64,000 nt of DNA, from positions 1-64,000 of the forward strand of contig CANTFL010000089.1 of NCBI GenBank assembly GCA_947650285.1, given 5' to 3'. The number at the start of each line of letters is the position of its first letter. Position 1 is the first letter of the stretch. Below the pieces are notes generated by a model. It worked only from the letters and a program-made list of their open reading frames with translations, ran no database searches and was not told where the DNA came from. Source of the DNA: Hyaloperonospora brassicae. Its lineage: Eukaryota > Oomycota > Peronosporomycetes > Peronosporales > Peronosporaceae. The position numbers and the translations under genes are program-made. Of this stretch, positions 12,859 to 24,993 are shown one piece after another.

Positions 12859-15448
12859 TTAAGAAAATGAGATGTATTTATGTGACGATCGACGAATCCG
12901 ATAACGATTGAGATCTGTTGAAAAACTAAATGGAGAGACTGCCTGGATCACCATGGAATACTTTGGAATAAACCTACTGGTCAGATGGGCGATATACGAC
13001 CCTGAGTGATCCTTAATGCTGGATCGAAACTGGTTGCGCCAGGTTTCCACATAATCCAAGCGCGCCAACGCGGAGATCAGGCTCGAAACGTTCTTCTGCG
13101 GATCTTCGAGGCCCGGATACCAAGGACGCATCTCGCCCGGCGACAGAAGATTCATGAAGAAGGGATCCAGCAACAAGTCCAGATCGCAGTGTCCGCCGAT
13201 CATCCCCTTATGGATGAAACGCAACACGGTCTTCCATTTGGGTCGGATCGCGGTCGCTGCTGTTTGCGCTGCTGGTAAAGCTTTGCCAGCTCCCGATCGC
13301 GATCGCGCTGTTCGGCCTGCAGATATACGGCGTGGGTGGCTTTCCACAGCACCTGTCACCACCGGGTCTTGAAGTCCCGATACACGGACACCAACTCTGC
13401 GAACCAGCCAGTTGCGTGAAAAGATACCAGAGTGATTTGGCTCGGAAAGTGATAGCAAAGCTTTTTCTGGTATAGTGACAACACTTAGGCCGAGGTGAAC
13501 AGCCGTGGAACCTACTCTGATTCAAACAAAGCAGCGTTTGATTTAGGAACAATGGGTGATAGAGAGATGTACCTTTTCGGCCGCGTAAGATGCTTAATAA
13601 CGGTACCCACGTTTAGCTATGACACGCAGGTCAAGCTGACACGACGGGCCGACCACGGGTGCATGTGGTGGTGTACCGGGTACCCGATCACGGTACCGGG
13701 AAAACATTCAGCGAGGGATACAAAAAGTCGGGGCCAAAAGGTCGTATTCAGCTGGTGGAAGTAGGGTATTCTCGGATTCCCGCACGTCACTGGTCAAGCT
13801 GCCCGATACGTCGGAGTCGCTTGACTATTCGCCAAACAGGTCCACCCTTCGAGACTGGACGCTTCGTAGAAGTTGCGGGTCCACTCGAAGGTGGGGGCGA
13901 TCCAGACTCGGGACTGGGAGAATCCACTGAAATTGGGGCAGATGTCCATCCGGAAGAAGGCCGAAATTACCTCGGCGATCCACGACGCCGCAACAAGGAG
14001 CGCGATCCAAACAAGTCGACCAGGGTATCTTCATCCGAAGAGCCGAAGGGCGCTGTAGCGAAGAGCGGCGGATTGCTGGCTGGGAGCCTCTGGACCCGCT
14101 TACTTCCAGTTTGGGAAGTGGATCTTTTTTAATCGCGATGGCTCGAGTCGTTGGAGTCCGTGCAGATTCTGACGTCGTTTTGGACTCTTCAGAGCGAGCT
14201 GATCAAGAAGACCGCGCAAAGGCGCGGGGTACTACGGATTGGGAAGCGGATCGCTTTGTACTCGCGGTGCCTTGAGTCGAGGTAGTCCGGGACGATCCTG
14301 ACGTACCTTTCGACTCAGGAGAGCCAGTTAATCAGGGAGATCGTGCAGAGACGCGATGTGCTCCATCCCATTCTGAAGTGTAGACAGGTTGCACTGGTCC
14401 AGAGGATCGCGGGGACTCATCGGCGGATTTAGCCGAAGGAAAAATAGCCGATTTCTTTCCGGATCGCGTCATCTTAGCAGCGCGGGGACGCTTGATCGGG
14501 TGATTTTAATCCTTGGACCAGTATCGCTTGCCAGTTGATGGGTTGGCGGAAGCCGTGGACAAGACATTTGAATAAAGTTAACGGATCCAGACGCCAATTG
14601 ATCCAGGTGAGTCCGGAAACACCGCGATATCGAGCAGCCAAAATGCACTTCTGTTCCCAGTCCTATGCTTGAATGCGTAGGCGATCCACCTGTGTATCCC
14701 GATCCGCCGGGGTCGATCGTAGCCGCTTCTACTCCGCTTCTACGCGCTCGTTGGCGCGAAGTAGATTTTTATATGTTTTCGATATGTCTTATAACGCTAT
14801 TCTGGCCTTGTCAAGTTTCTAACCAACTCTGTTGAAGAGTTGCTTGTACTGAGATGCCTGACCCGTGGAGAACTGGAGATCTTCACACGAAATTTATTCC
14901 GCAGCAGCTGGCCGCGAAGTTAACTCTTCAACTTGCTGTCGAGCGATGAACGATTCTTGAAAGCTCCGATCCTCTGATTGTTTCGACTTCCGTTCGGCTT
15001 CGTAGAGGGCCTTCTTGAGTTCTTGGATCCCGTGATCTGTACCCAAACAACTTGCCAACCCCGTCTGGAACCCGTGCAACCTCTCCATCAAGTTTTGACC
15101 ACCGGTTCAGAAGCCGAGATAGCGCGCTTGGACATAGGTCGCCAGGCGCGACGCCATCTCGACGTATGATCTCAATTGCGTATGCAGTCAATCAATCTGC
15201 ATTTTCTGGTCCCGAACCATTTATTCCAGCGAGCGGCAGTCTGCGACAACCTCGTCCTGCAGGTCCAGTTGGGCGCACAGTACCGCGATCCCCGCAGCTA
15301 AAGTATCACGATCCAACAAGTATGCAGCGCCCACTCGAGGCGAAGGCAATACGACATGCCCTCCGTCACTTGAGACCGGACGTGGAAGGGAAGGTGGGAT
15401 TGGAATAGCAGCCTCCGAGCTGGAAGGTGCGGGCGATGTAGGATCCAT
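12859..15448 (-). pseudogene. Opposite-strand ORF relic of element B (coiled-coil protein)
   Basis: Read on the minus strand from an ATG at 15448, the pieces form one degenerate protein. It has a Ser/Pro-rich start (MDPTSPAPSSSEAAIP), Leu/Glu-rich coiled-coil stretches (15191-14894, and around 14800-14700) and a Ser/Pro-rich middle (about 14034-13800). A C-terminal region follows at 13480-12859, with YQKKLCYHFPSQITLVSFHA, a Trp-rich stretch (RWWQVLWKATHAVYLQAEQ), and WYPGLEDPQKN and TSRFIPKYS near the end. Stops and shifts break it throughout. It lies between the pol remains and the 3' LTR, transcribed against pol. I do not recognise its function. The opposite-strand frames on plus at 13659-14132 look like shadows. 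Confidence 0.5.
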
Positions 15449-15522
15449 GGGAGTTGGGGCTGCACAGCCAATCTACACTGTATGTCGGTCGCCGGTGCAG
15501 AGGGCGATTGTGGAGAAGTTCA

Positions 15523-15531
15523 GAGGAAGAA
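15523..15531 (+). other. Polypurine tract of element B
   Basis: AGAGGAAGA and the next A directly precede the TG of the 3' LTR. This is the standard position of the plus-strand primer. Confidence 0.55.
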
Positions 15532-16209
15532 TGATGGAAAGTGTAGATCGCGTCTACTGCACAAAGTGCGAGATAGATTTGATAGGTGGAGTGCTCTCGG
15601 AGACAGGCCCGTTAATACACAGATAGACATAGTCATAGGTTTTGGATTTGGTTAGTTGACATTAAACAGAATTGAATTTCCAACGTAAGACACGCATCGA
15701 TTTCTACCGGGCAGGAACTTTGGCCCTTCGTTGAATAGAAAGTTACCCACGTCTCTGCAAGCTTCGTCCTTCGATTGTTAGGCCAGGCGGGACATCAGTT
15801 CTTACCCCCCCCCAACTGCGATCGGACGCAGGGAACCTTACGGTCCAGATTCAAGATCGCGAGACGGCTCAAGTGGTCAGAAGGCTCGCGTATCAAGAAT
15901 CACCCTTGGATAAAGTCCACTCTGGGAGAGCGCTCAAGTTACAAGCGATAGAGTGAAGAATTTCCACGCGATCCGCCCCTACGTTTGACCGGGTGAAGAA
16001 TTTCACCCGATCAACACCTATCCCTAAAACGGTCAAGTTCAGATTAAGCTCAGTTCTATCAAAAAGAGCGCAACCCGCCCCACCGACGGGTAAACAAAAT
16101 GAGCAAGAAGACACAGAGCACGGAATCGGAGTGCCCCATCCATTAGTCGGTCTTCCGGGCGTCAGTAGAGAGTCGGTACCACAAGGAATTTGTGATCAAC
16201 ACTCTACCA
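15532..16209 (+). repeat. 3' LTR of element B
   Basis: It starts TGATGGAAAGTG and matches both ends of the repeat at 4414-5966, without the minisatellite. Inside it, GGGTGAAGAATTTCACCC and ATCACAAGG...GTGAT type inverted repeats are shared with the 5' copy. The right boundary is approximate. Confidence 0.65.
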
Positions 16210-19200
16210 CTTTTTCATCCATATGTTATCTATTGATAATCTGTTCGTTCTAAGTACTATTTTCGACCGAATACCAGCGATATACTCACCCTATGCGACT
16301 TTTGGATAGATTTCCTTGTTTTTGACGCTGCGTAAATATCGCTAAGGCCAATTGTGTTCGAGATTCAGCGATTGATATACCTCAACTACTTAACTACAAT
16401 AGCGCTATCCGATCAAGTGTACAAGTGCTGACATGTGACCCGTATTCATCAAGGCCGCCATTGTCTTAATAGATCCAACAAATCTACTGGCTTCGTATTC
16501 GGGCGAGTTATTCGTTTAAATTTACATTCAGAGGTGTGGAACCTACAATACATGGGGAGTATCTCGACTTCTTTATCTGTGGCAGCGTTACTACAGTTGG
16601 TTCTTTATCGGCTGACTGTTTGGGTAATCGGCAATTTCATGTTTCGACTATGAAAACTGTATATGTGTTTCTTGGACACAGCTTCAATATGAATCTTTAT
16701 GTTTCGGTCAACTCGACTTATTCGAGTGAAAAAGTTATAGCATAATTCGACTTCCCCAGTCGACTAGGGCATGACGTGACAATTTCCCTATCACAATTAA
16801 CTTTAAGGTGATGAAAGATTCTCCATAACCAGGTGCAGCGATTCACAGTAAAAGTATTGTCGGAGCAACTGTAGCTAAGAGGCTTTCCAAATTTCTTTAC
16901 CTTGTTGGACTATCAAAGATCTCCGCTTCTACTTGCCCTAGTCGCAAGATATGATTTTGCGTCAATCTAGCAACCTTGCAATAAAGTTGGACCCAATTTC
17001 GCTGCTCTTTTTATAATCGTAGATCGGTTACCTTCAATACCCGCCGTGCAGTAAGATGGGTTTTGAAGCAATGCATGTGTAGACGATGCTCCAACGTTTA
17101 CAACAATTGTGTATCTGCAATATTTTGAATCCAGTATAGCATGGACGCTTGCTATCCACCCTTTAGAGGTCCATAAATCCCGGAACTATTGTTTCCGTCG
17201 TCTAAATGGCCGTTTCGGAGATACACTTGAATGAACCTGTCTCAAACAAGCTCTTCTTTCTGTTTCGCCACTATTATCGCCTGTTCTATCAAATATTGTG
17301 AAAGTCAGAATAGATGGGTCTAGGCGGAAATACCCGCAAGACCCTGGCTAGACACATCTATTTTAGCGCGATTCACATACAAGATGGGCAGTAATGCAGC
17401 TCGAGAGTAGTCTATCGTGCTACAGGTAATCTCGCTTATTACTATTACCCAGTCTGATATATGAATTCTCAGAACAAGCTCGGAATCGTCTCGTAGTGTC
17501 TCTAATGTTCATCTGATGCGATGTTAACCCTCTAACGACTCAACTTTATTCTAATAGAAAAGTTACATACCTTCGACCCAAGCCTTGACTTGCTCAACCA
17601 AATCAGAATGGGTGAATGCAAGCTACACCTCGTCGTCGGCAATGCGAAGGGACCAAGTGGCGTCGTCAAAGTCGACGAAAAAAAATAACAGGTATTCGTC
17701 CTCGACTTTTTTGTATTTGGAGAAATCTATCTTCAAGGTTTTGGGACGACGCAAACGCTTCTGCCCTGCTACAGCAGAATTTAATTGCTGCTTTTTACCC
17801 GGCCCTAGTTGTTACAGACTAAATTCTCATACCTGATCTGATTGTTGAAATCTTTTATGATAAAGCAAGGCTACTCTTTTTTCGGCAGAAACTTTATTCA
17901 TAATAGTAGGCGCTTATGATGACAGGATATTGGGCTGCCAATTATTCCCCCATTCCAATATTGGCGATGTGGCATAGGAAAGAACTCAATTCATTCAGCC
18001 GCATGTCTCCCAGTATTACTCGAATCTTGGTAGCTTTGCGATGTCGTGTAGGCTTTCTCCCTTATGCACTATGTTCATGTTAAGTAAATCGAAGGAAATC
18101 GTTTAATGGGCGACGAAGTGCAACCAGGTGCAACGGTGTAGATTTATTAAAAGGCAACTGGTAACCTCTTGTATGGTCTACATCACGATATCATGGAGCT
18201 AATGCTTGGTTAAGGGCAGGCTTACGGCATAGGATGAAAACCGGGAAGTTAGTTGTTTTCACATAGTTTCTACCTAAATATGAATGACTATCACGAGCCA
18301 ACGAACCTCAGCCACCGGATTCGTGCATTATCTCCACAGATAACAATTTTCACCTAAGGCTGGGGACTTTATTCTCAACGTCTTGTAATCGATCTTCGAT
18401 ATAATAACTGATTTGCCAAATACAGAATAAAAAACGATTGCGCGGTTGTCGGCACGTAACCTTGGTAAGATTGAAGTGTTGGCGGACAAACACCAAATCG
18501 TGATGGTCAGTCAAGATCCAACTTGACAACGACAAGAATTGAAACCTCTCCAACTCCGTAGAATTTTCACTCTCAAAAGAATGAGCGAATGTGTTGCTCC
18601 GTCGATAACGCTTTAATCTTACAATATAACTCTACCAAAGAGCTATACACCTAATGGTTATATGCAATATACATTATGCACATGTCACCGCAACTAAAAT
18701 CGCTAACAGTAAGGTGAGGGTATACGAATGTGCATTTTTAATCAACACCTACAATGTACAAGTAGAGGAAGGAATGAGGTTGAGCAACTCTTTCTCAGAA
18801 CGGAGGAAATAAAAATATATTAAATAAATATGGTTGAGCTTCTTTGATTCATCCTCTTTATGACTTGCACTCTATCAAATCGCAAACTACCAATGAAGAA
18901 ATAACCCGTCTATGTGACCGAAACAGCAACTACATCGCATGGAAAAGGAACATGTGCAGTATAAAGCCGTACAATCTCGTATGAGATAAACAAAGTCGCT
19001 TATATAGACGACGTGCGCTCAGTCTTGTTATGATGTCATAATATTTTCTATTAGTTCTATGCCGTTGTCGGACTAGCTATTTGACCACTGAGCGCGATGA
19101 CAAAAAATTCTTTGTTTACGCTGTTCCCTCCAGGCGATGTACATATGGCAGCAATTTGGGAAATGAGTAGCTATAGAATTGCCAAGCTAACCCCACCACT

Positions 19201-20734
19201 CGGCAATTCAGTAATTGATTACATCTGCCGGGCGTTTGTGTCAACGGTGTGAGAAGTCGACATACCCGGGTCACGCATCACAATCCAACAACGGAATACT
19301 GGTACCATCACAATTGAGCGACAAATAAAATTGAATGTATAGAGTGGAAAGTGGATTTGCTGAAGAAGTCGCGTATGCCTGTATATGCGTGCAGACACAA
19401 GGGATAGCTACGCATCATTGTAAATTGCCCGAACAGCTGAGCAAGTGATCGCGACCGGATTAGCCGCGAGGTTAGCCAAGCACAGCACGGACGTCTTTGA
19501 ATTAGTGGTGTCGTTTTGCGAACGTTTGTTATTGCCGACTTCCGCTTATCAATTTACCCAATGACGGCATGTTTCCGTTAGTACTACAGTAATTAGGGCA
19601 AACACGGTTCATGCAACGCTTCTATCGCTAGACGGTCCAATTGTCTGATCGTGTATAACATGTCACGTTTTTTGCAAAGCCAGCTATAATAGAGCCCGCC
19701 AGCAGTGAATAATAGACTGGCATCGAGGGAGCATCAAGAGTGTAAATGTTTACATTACGATACAAATCTCTAGCCAAACAATTGAGGATTGTGCTTTGGA
19801 GCGGTAGCATTGCGTACAATGCTCACCACTGAAATCTTACAGACATTAAAAGCACCAAGTCTTTCCTAGGTGCGTGAATGGATAATCTCTCTTTACGATG
19901 ATCAAATGAGGTCAAAGGTATTCAATGGCGTACAGCGGACATTCACAAATACTATTTTCCTGTTAGAATTTAGATGTGGTCTAGATGTTATCATGTAGCT
20001 AGTTAGCATCGATCTCGTTGTTATCACGAATAGCGAAGTCGCTATACGCGCGTTGTGTTTGACAGAAATGTAAGTTAGTCTGAAACGTTGTCAAGCAAAT
20101 ATGCAACAAAGATATAAATGCACGTAGGACTTTATGAAGCATTCTCATAGTAGAGAGGCTCCTTGTAGATTGGTAGACAAGCCAATGATAAACTACAAGC
20201 GACGTGAACACATTGATCGATGGAATATCTGCATCTTGTTGGCGACCACTCTCAAGTACAAGCATACTTGCGCATTGAAAACATGGTAACAGACTGATAC
20301 TCGCCATGGAAAGCGAAGCCAAGGAAGGATGACATGTGTCTAAGACGAAGGTGTAGCAAATGAAGGGCCCCAAAACTGCATCGGGAAGTTACACCAGAAA
20401 TGATTATGATTACATATCTGCAGCTATCTTTGCCTTAGTCGCACACTGCAGCATCACAATAGTCTTCTTCATCGCGAGGTCATTGCCTCAATAACACGTT
20501 GACCGTGGGTGAACCCAGTACTTCGACTTTATTCATGATGCGAATCACGCCAATGTAAGGCAATTCCTTACTCGATACATTCATTCATGGCCTGTCCACT
20601 CGGCCCACGGACCTGATCTATGTGCATACACTAAGGTAGTATTTTGTTTATTTCCATCACTTACGCGCTCATGATCATCGTCGTCTAGAATGCAGGGAGT
20701 GGTGTTCCTGGAGACTTTGTGTGTCACTTGCGCT
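16210..20734. other. AT-rich interval without recognisable genes
   Basis: Only short open frames occur on both strands, mostly under 90 codons, and none has a domain I recognise except the gypsy scrap at 18350-18553. It is probably old transposon remains beyond recognition by eye. Confidence 0.5.
18350..18553 (-). pseudogene. Gypsy RNase H/integrase-junction scrap
   Basis: The frame reads ILTDHHDLVFV and then ISYYIEDRLQDVENKVP. This resembles the end of the Ty3 RNase H domain (TDH block) and the following connection (Y-x-I-E, then D-N-x-x-A-D in intact elements). The final ADxLSR motif is not intact. I am only moderately sure. Confidence 0.35.
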
Positions 20735-21843
20735 ATGTCGGACTGACCATTTCCCGCGTCAAAAAGCTCTTCCAGCACGCGAGCTTGGGCTTCATCCAAG
20801 GGGCAAAGATCGGTATCTTGGGTGCCAATAGCAGTGGCAAGTCGACGGTCTTGAAAATCATTGCCGGCGTTCGGAACGGTTTTGACGGCGATTGATGGCT
20901 GAAACCGGGTGTGAAACTGGGCTACTTGCCACAGGAACCACAGCTCGATGAGAGCAAAAACGTGTACGACAACATCATGGACGGCTTGAAAGAGAGTCAG
21001 GAGCTCTTGGCTGCCTTTGACGATGTGTCGATGGCCATGGGTGAGCCCGATGCCGATCTCGACGCGCTCTTAGCTCAACAAGCGACTCTCCAGGACAAGA
21101 TTGAGCACCTGAATTGCTGGGACTTGAGTCGTGAAGTCGAGAAGGCCATGGCAGCACTGAAAGTGCCAGCACGAGAGACGGACGTGAACGTGCTGTCAGG
21201 AGGCGAACTACAACGTGTGGCATTGTGTAGGTTACTGCTTGAGAAACCAGACATGTTGCTTCTGGACGAACTGACCAACCGTTTGGATGCCGAGTCGGTT
21301 CATTGGTTGGAAGAGTTTTTGCAAAAGTACCGTGGCACCGTACTGTCGATCACGCGCGATCGCTACGGTCTGGAAAACGTTGCTGGCTGGGTCTTGGAAC
21401 TTGATCGAGACGAAACGTACGCGTATAAAGGCAATTACACTACGTGGATCACACAGCGTCGTAATCGCTTGAACATGCAGCGAAAGGGCGATGCTGTCCG
21501 TGCAAAACAAATTGCATCTGAAATTGCCTGGGCACAAGCACCAAGGAAGTAAGAAGGCCAACAAAGCGCGTGTGAAGAAACTACAAGACATGGAGTCCAG
21601 TGGCTTCCGAACGTCAGCACGGATCGACGAAGGACAAATCGTCGTGCCGTCGGGCTCGCGTCTGGGTAACAAGGTGATCAAGGTGAACAACTTGCGTGAA
21701 ACACTGGACGATGGCCGTGTGCTGTTTGATAAGCTCTCATTTGAGATTCCGCTTCATGCGATTGTCGGTACAATTAATGGAAATGGCATGTAAAAGTTCA
21801 CGCTGCTGAATGTGTTTGCGGGGATCGATGAGCCAGATGCGGG
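20735..21843 (+). pseudogene. ettA: EttA-type ABC-F ATPase pseudogene, 5' part
   Basis: It matches the bacterial-type translational throttle protein EttA, an ABC-F ATPase that binds the ribosomal E site. The first Walker A is GANSSGKST (about 20823), followed by GYLPQEPQLDE and LSGGELQRVALCRLLLEKPD (about 21200). Walker B is DELTNRLDAESV, with Leu where the family has Pro. The switch His is Arg (SITRDRYGL). The linker follows (QGSKKANKARVKKLQDME), then the start of the second ATPase domain. It is broken by a stop near 20893, a +1 shift near 21540 and a stop inside the second Walker A (NGNGM then stop, near 21790). Element C then splits it after ...EPDAG. The 3' part resumes at 29548. The N-terminus upstream of 20735 is unclear. 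Confidence 0.85.
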
Positions 21844-22377
21844 TGGTTGCGGAGCTTCACAGCTCCTTAAGTCAGGGAAAGACTTAACGCTCAATGAGCA
21901 AATTTCGTTCTACGAACCCGACTCAAAGAGTCAACAGCTCCGAGAGCTAAGGTTTGGTTCGACGAACCCGACTCAAAGAGTCAACAAGATCAGAGAGCTT
22001 ACGGTCCCTGTTCCAGGGGGACCAAACGATTCAAAGAATCAAACGCACTGAGTTCACAAGGAGTAGCTGCCTTTACAAGGCGTTTCTACTTCCATACGAT
22101 CACAAGACGCCTCAGAGAGGCTCGTGTCATTTGTTGATCAAAATGGTAGCTGAATTTTGTTTCTTCTTTTAACCTAAAAGAACACCTTAGAATAAAGTAA
22201 TTAACCTACTCACTTACGTCCTAGATAAACCTATTAAAAGATCTCGTAATCAATGGTTGACAGACATCAGTCTTCAACAGGTGATACTTGTGTTCTAATA
22301 TTACTTTAAAGGGGATCCCATCCCTTGTGTGTATCACACCTATTGTCGACTACCAGTCGACGTGTAAATCCGTTACA
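21844..22377 (-). repeat. 3' LTR of element C (left end)
   Basis: It is nearly identical to 29016-29547. On the minus strand it begins TGTAACGG, a terminus shared with the LTRs of elements E and F. It contains many short perfect inverted repeats, such as GACTC/GAGTC, GATTC/GAATC, GCCTC/GAGGC and GTCGAC/GTCGAC. Confidence 0.85.
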
Positions 22378-22390
22378 ACCTTCCCCACCA
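22378..22390 (-). other. Polypurine tract of element C
   Basis: On the minus strand GGTGGGGAAGGT runs directly into the TGTAACGG of the LTR. Confidence 0.6.
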
Positions 22391-22485
22391 GACTGACGTT
22401 TCCACAAAACGTCAATCGAATTCTTTCCTCGAAGAGGACGGTGTGTGTCCGCTTCAACCTTACGGGTGGCAAAACAAAAAACAAA

Positions 22486-23316
22486 ATGGCATCGCCACCC
22501 CATGAGTCCTCGACTCACTCGTCTTACCTTAGCATCGATGTGGATGTGGATTATGGTAGCGATACCGATATCCATGGTGACGAGAGGACAATGTCCGACG
22601 CACCAGTGCAATAGGCAGCGCCTCATATTGCACCAAACCCATTTGCCGAGCGTGGCGAAGACAACGCGCCATCGGCGCCGCATTAAACACTTAACGTGGG
22701 CGATGCCATCATCACTTATCCGCTCGATGATCAACAACACTTGTCTATCCAACGAGAGGAGCGCGCTCATCGCTGTATTTAGCTTGCTGCAAGCCTTGAG
22801 GGTCGTAGTGGCTATCTGTTCACACCACTCAATGTGGAAGAGCGTATACGCCAAACTGCAGGTCGTTCTATGGCAACGTGTGTTTATTAACGCTGAGCCA
22901 ACATCTTTTGATGAGGTGATGAGTCGACAGGCACTTCGCGAGAGGTACCTGCAACCTTACTTGACTACTCAAAGTCAATATAAGTTGCGACTTGACACGC
23001 AAGCACAGGGTGCACCGGTTCCACCGAAGAGGGGTATACCCATCCTCTTATTCGCAGGCAAAACTCAGGAGTAAGAAGACAACCCTTTGCTCGCTGGGTG
23101 CATCGGAAACGACACCTCAGCAGCGGGTTAGCTCTTAGAGCAAGTGCCGATGTGGCAGATGTTCGTCCAAAACGAAAGCTTCGGTATGATTATACCAAGC
23201 TTAAGGCCAGAGGCCAGTTGCGAGCTTGCACACGCTACGCTTCGGCTGTTCCGATTGATGTGGGTGTTGGTCAAGCGGTACCCAACTACCCACCTGCCTC
23301 CAGCACTATTGATTAG
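22486..23316 (+). pseudogene. Opposite-strand ORF relic of element C
   Basis: It starts with ATG at 22486: MASPPHESSTHSSYLSIDVD, then an acidic Asp-rich stretch, comparable in character to the start of the E opposite-strand protein ([16 protein letters not shown]). Stops occur near 22612 and 22683. The frame then moves to one giving FINAEPTSFDEVMSRQALRE (to 23074), and a later frame gives a basic C-terminus (RPKRKLRYDYTKLKARGQL) ending at 23316. It lies wholly between the chromodomain end (23405) and the 3' LTR. The minus frame 22854-22306 looks like a shadow. Function is unknown. Confidence 0.45.
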
Positions 23317-23404
23317 AAGCGCTTCCGGTCGAGGGATGACCCCTGACACGACGTTCAAAAACATCAACGGCGTATAGGAAATCCTACAAGGGTATCTCAA
23401 GCTC

Positions 23405-24992
23405 TCACGAGTTCTCCGACTCCGGGTACCCTCGCCACTTCACCAGATACTGGTATTGACCCTGACGATGACGTCGTTTCAGGAGTCGCTCCACATCGAA
23501 CTGGCGGTGCCCTTGCTCATCGAGCAGCGTCGGAGGTGGTCGGTATACCGAAGGAGAAGCATTAGAAGGTGCTTCTCGAGCTGAGTGGTCTCCTTTAGAC
23601 ATTGGGTAAGACCCAGAGTGCGTTTGACGCGATGCGAGTCCGTATTCAGGCGTTGGAGTAGGGCCAAGCCCGGATGGAGGCTCAGCTTGACATCCTGATA
23701 CGGATTTAGCAACCGATGGCAAGGCCAATTTACGCGGTGCAAGCGCCTCCAAGTTCACGTGGGATGGATCCCGATACGGCTTAAGCAAGCCAACGTAGAA
23801 CACGGGGTGTGTGCGCAGTTTGCGCGGAAGGTTGAGCGTATACGCAAGGCCCTTCTTGGCGACGACCGTGAATGGTCCAATGAAGCGCGGACGCAACTTT
23901 GTCTTGAAGACAGCAGACACTACATTTGTAGGTAGGTTTTAGCATGAAGTAGAACTTGGTCTACGACCTCATAACGTTCAATACAACTTCTGCCTTTAGC
24001 ACCAGCTTGTTCCTTCTGCTTGTCTTGGCTTTTAGCCAGTGCGTCACACACATGTCGTAAGGCATTCAATCGCGTTGCGAGAAACTCGCTTACCTGTTTT
24101 TGAACAGTAGAAGGGCTGATATCAGCAAGCCGACCGGCCATCTCTCCCCCCACCAAGCCCTGAACCACGTAGAGGTAGCGTAAACGGAACGCGAGGGTGT
24201 GCGAGACCATTGTCATTGAACGATGTGTAGCCGGTGGAGGCATGCACGGCGTTATTCAACACAAACTCAACAACAGGAAGCATTGAACTCCAACGTTTTG
24301 GTGTATTAGCGCAAACACTGCGTAATATATCACCGATAACGCGATTGACTCGCTCGGTTTGACCATCGGTCTGGGTGGGATCCGCTGTGGACATTTCCAA
24401 GCGTGTGCCGAGCACCTTGAAGATAGATTTCAAAACTTCCCAGTGAAGCGAGGATCGCTATCAGAGACAATTGCCAACGGCAAACCGTGTTGTCGAAACA
24501 CGCGATCAATAAACAGCATATCTGTACCTACACCATCCATGGTATCTAGCACCACTACTAAATGAGTCATCTTGCTCAAACGGTCAGCAAAGACCACAAT
24601 ACCCGTATTTCTATATGAATCCTTCGGTAATCGAAACATGAAGTCCATACTGATGGACTCCCAACACCTTTTGGGTATAGGCAAACTAGCCAGCGGCGCG
24701 GCCGCGTGAGATGAGGGTGTCACCCGCTTACACGTTTCACACGTACGCACATATGTGCTCATTCATTTCTATAGTTTGGGCCACCAATAGTATTAGCTAA
24801 CTGAGCCGTAGGTCTTCTACGACCGAGATGACCACTCAACGCATTATCATGTGCCTCATAGAGGACCCGATACTTCAACTCCTCATCGTGAAGTACAACG
24901 ATGCGAGGGGTATCCTCCACATCCGTGCTATAGCACAACAGGCCTTGATAGATAGAATATCGATGTAACCTCGCACGTAATCGTGCCGACAA
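23405..24992 (-). pseudogene. Integrase and chromodomain of element C
   Basis: The integrase N-terminal part is at 24992-24760 (RVLYEAHDNALSGHLGRR) and the finger Cys pair is at 24740 (CETCKR). The core is at 24690-24290 (SISMDFMFRLP, VSDSDPRFTGKF, TDGQTERVNRV, EFVLNNAVH). The C-terminal domain is at 23920-23780 (RFIGPFTVVAKKGLAYTL), and the chromodomain is at 23470-23405 (YLVKWRGYPESENS). Together these insert the cDNA, and the chromodomain typically guides it to chromatin marks. Frames change at about 24430, 24240 and 23920, and a stop lies near 24760. Confidence 0.8.
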
Positions 24993-24993
24993 A

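Larger units (their letters stand above)
4414..16209 (+). mobile_element. Degenerate Ty3/gypsy retrotransposon, element B
   Basis: The element is bounded by two related repeats that start with TGATGGAAAGTG (4414 and 15532). Between them, in order, are a candidate primer site, gag with zinc knuckles, protease, reverse transcriptase with YIDD, RNase H, a second RNase H, a long opposite-strand ORF and a polypurine tract. Every reading frame is broken. I found no integrase between 11906 and 12858. No target duplication is recognisable, which fits great age. At about 11.8 kb it is large for the family, partly through the 15-bp repeat expansion in the 5' LTR. Confidence 0.75.

Noticed and set aside
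13659..14132. 157-codon plus-strand ORF
   Set aside because: It lies opposite the minus-strand ORF of element B, is rich in Gly/Arg, and has no domain; likely a shadow.
16435..16745. Possible copia integrase fragment (VYVFLGHSF)
   Set aside because: Only a short resemblance, without neighbouring blocks in order.
21232..21690. 152-codon minus ORF
   Set aside because: Shadow of the EttA-like pseudogene.
22306..22854. 182-codon minus ORF in element C
   Set aside because: No gypsy domain, extends into the LTR, and lies opposite the more protein-like plus frame.
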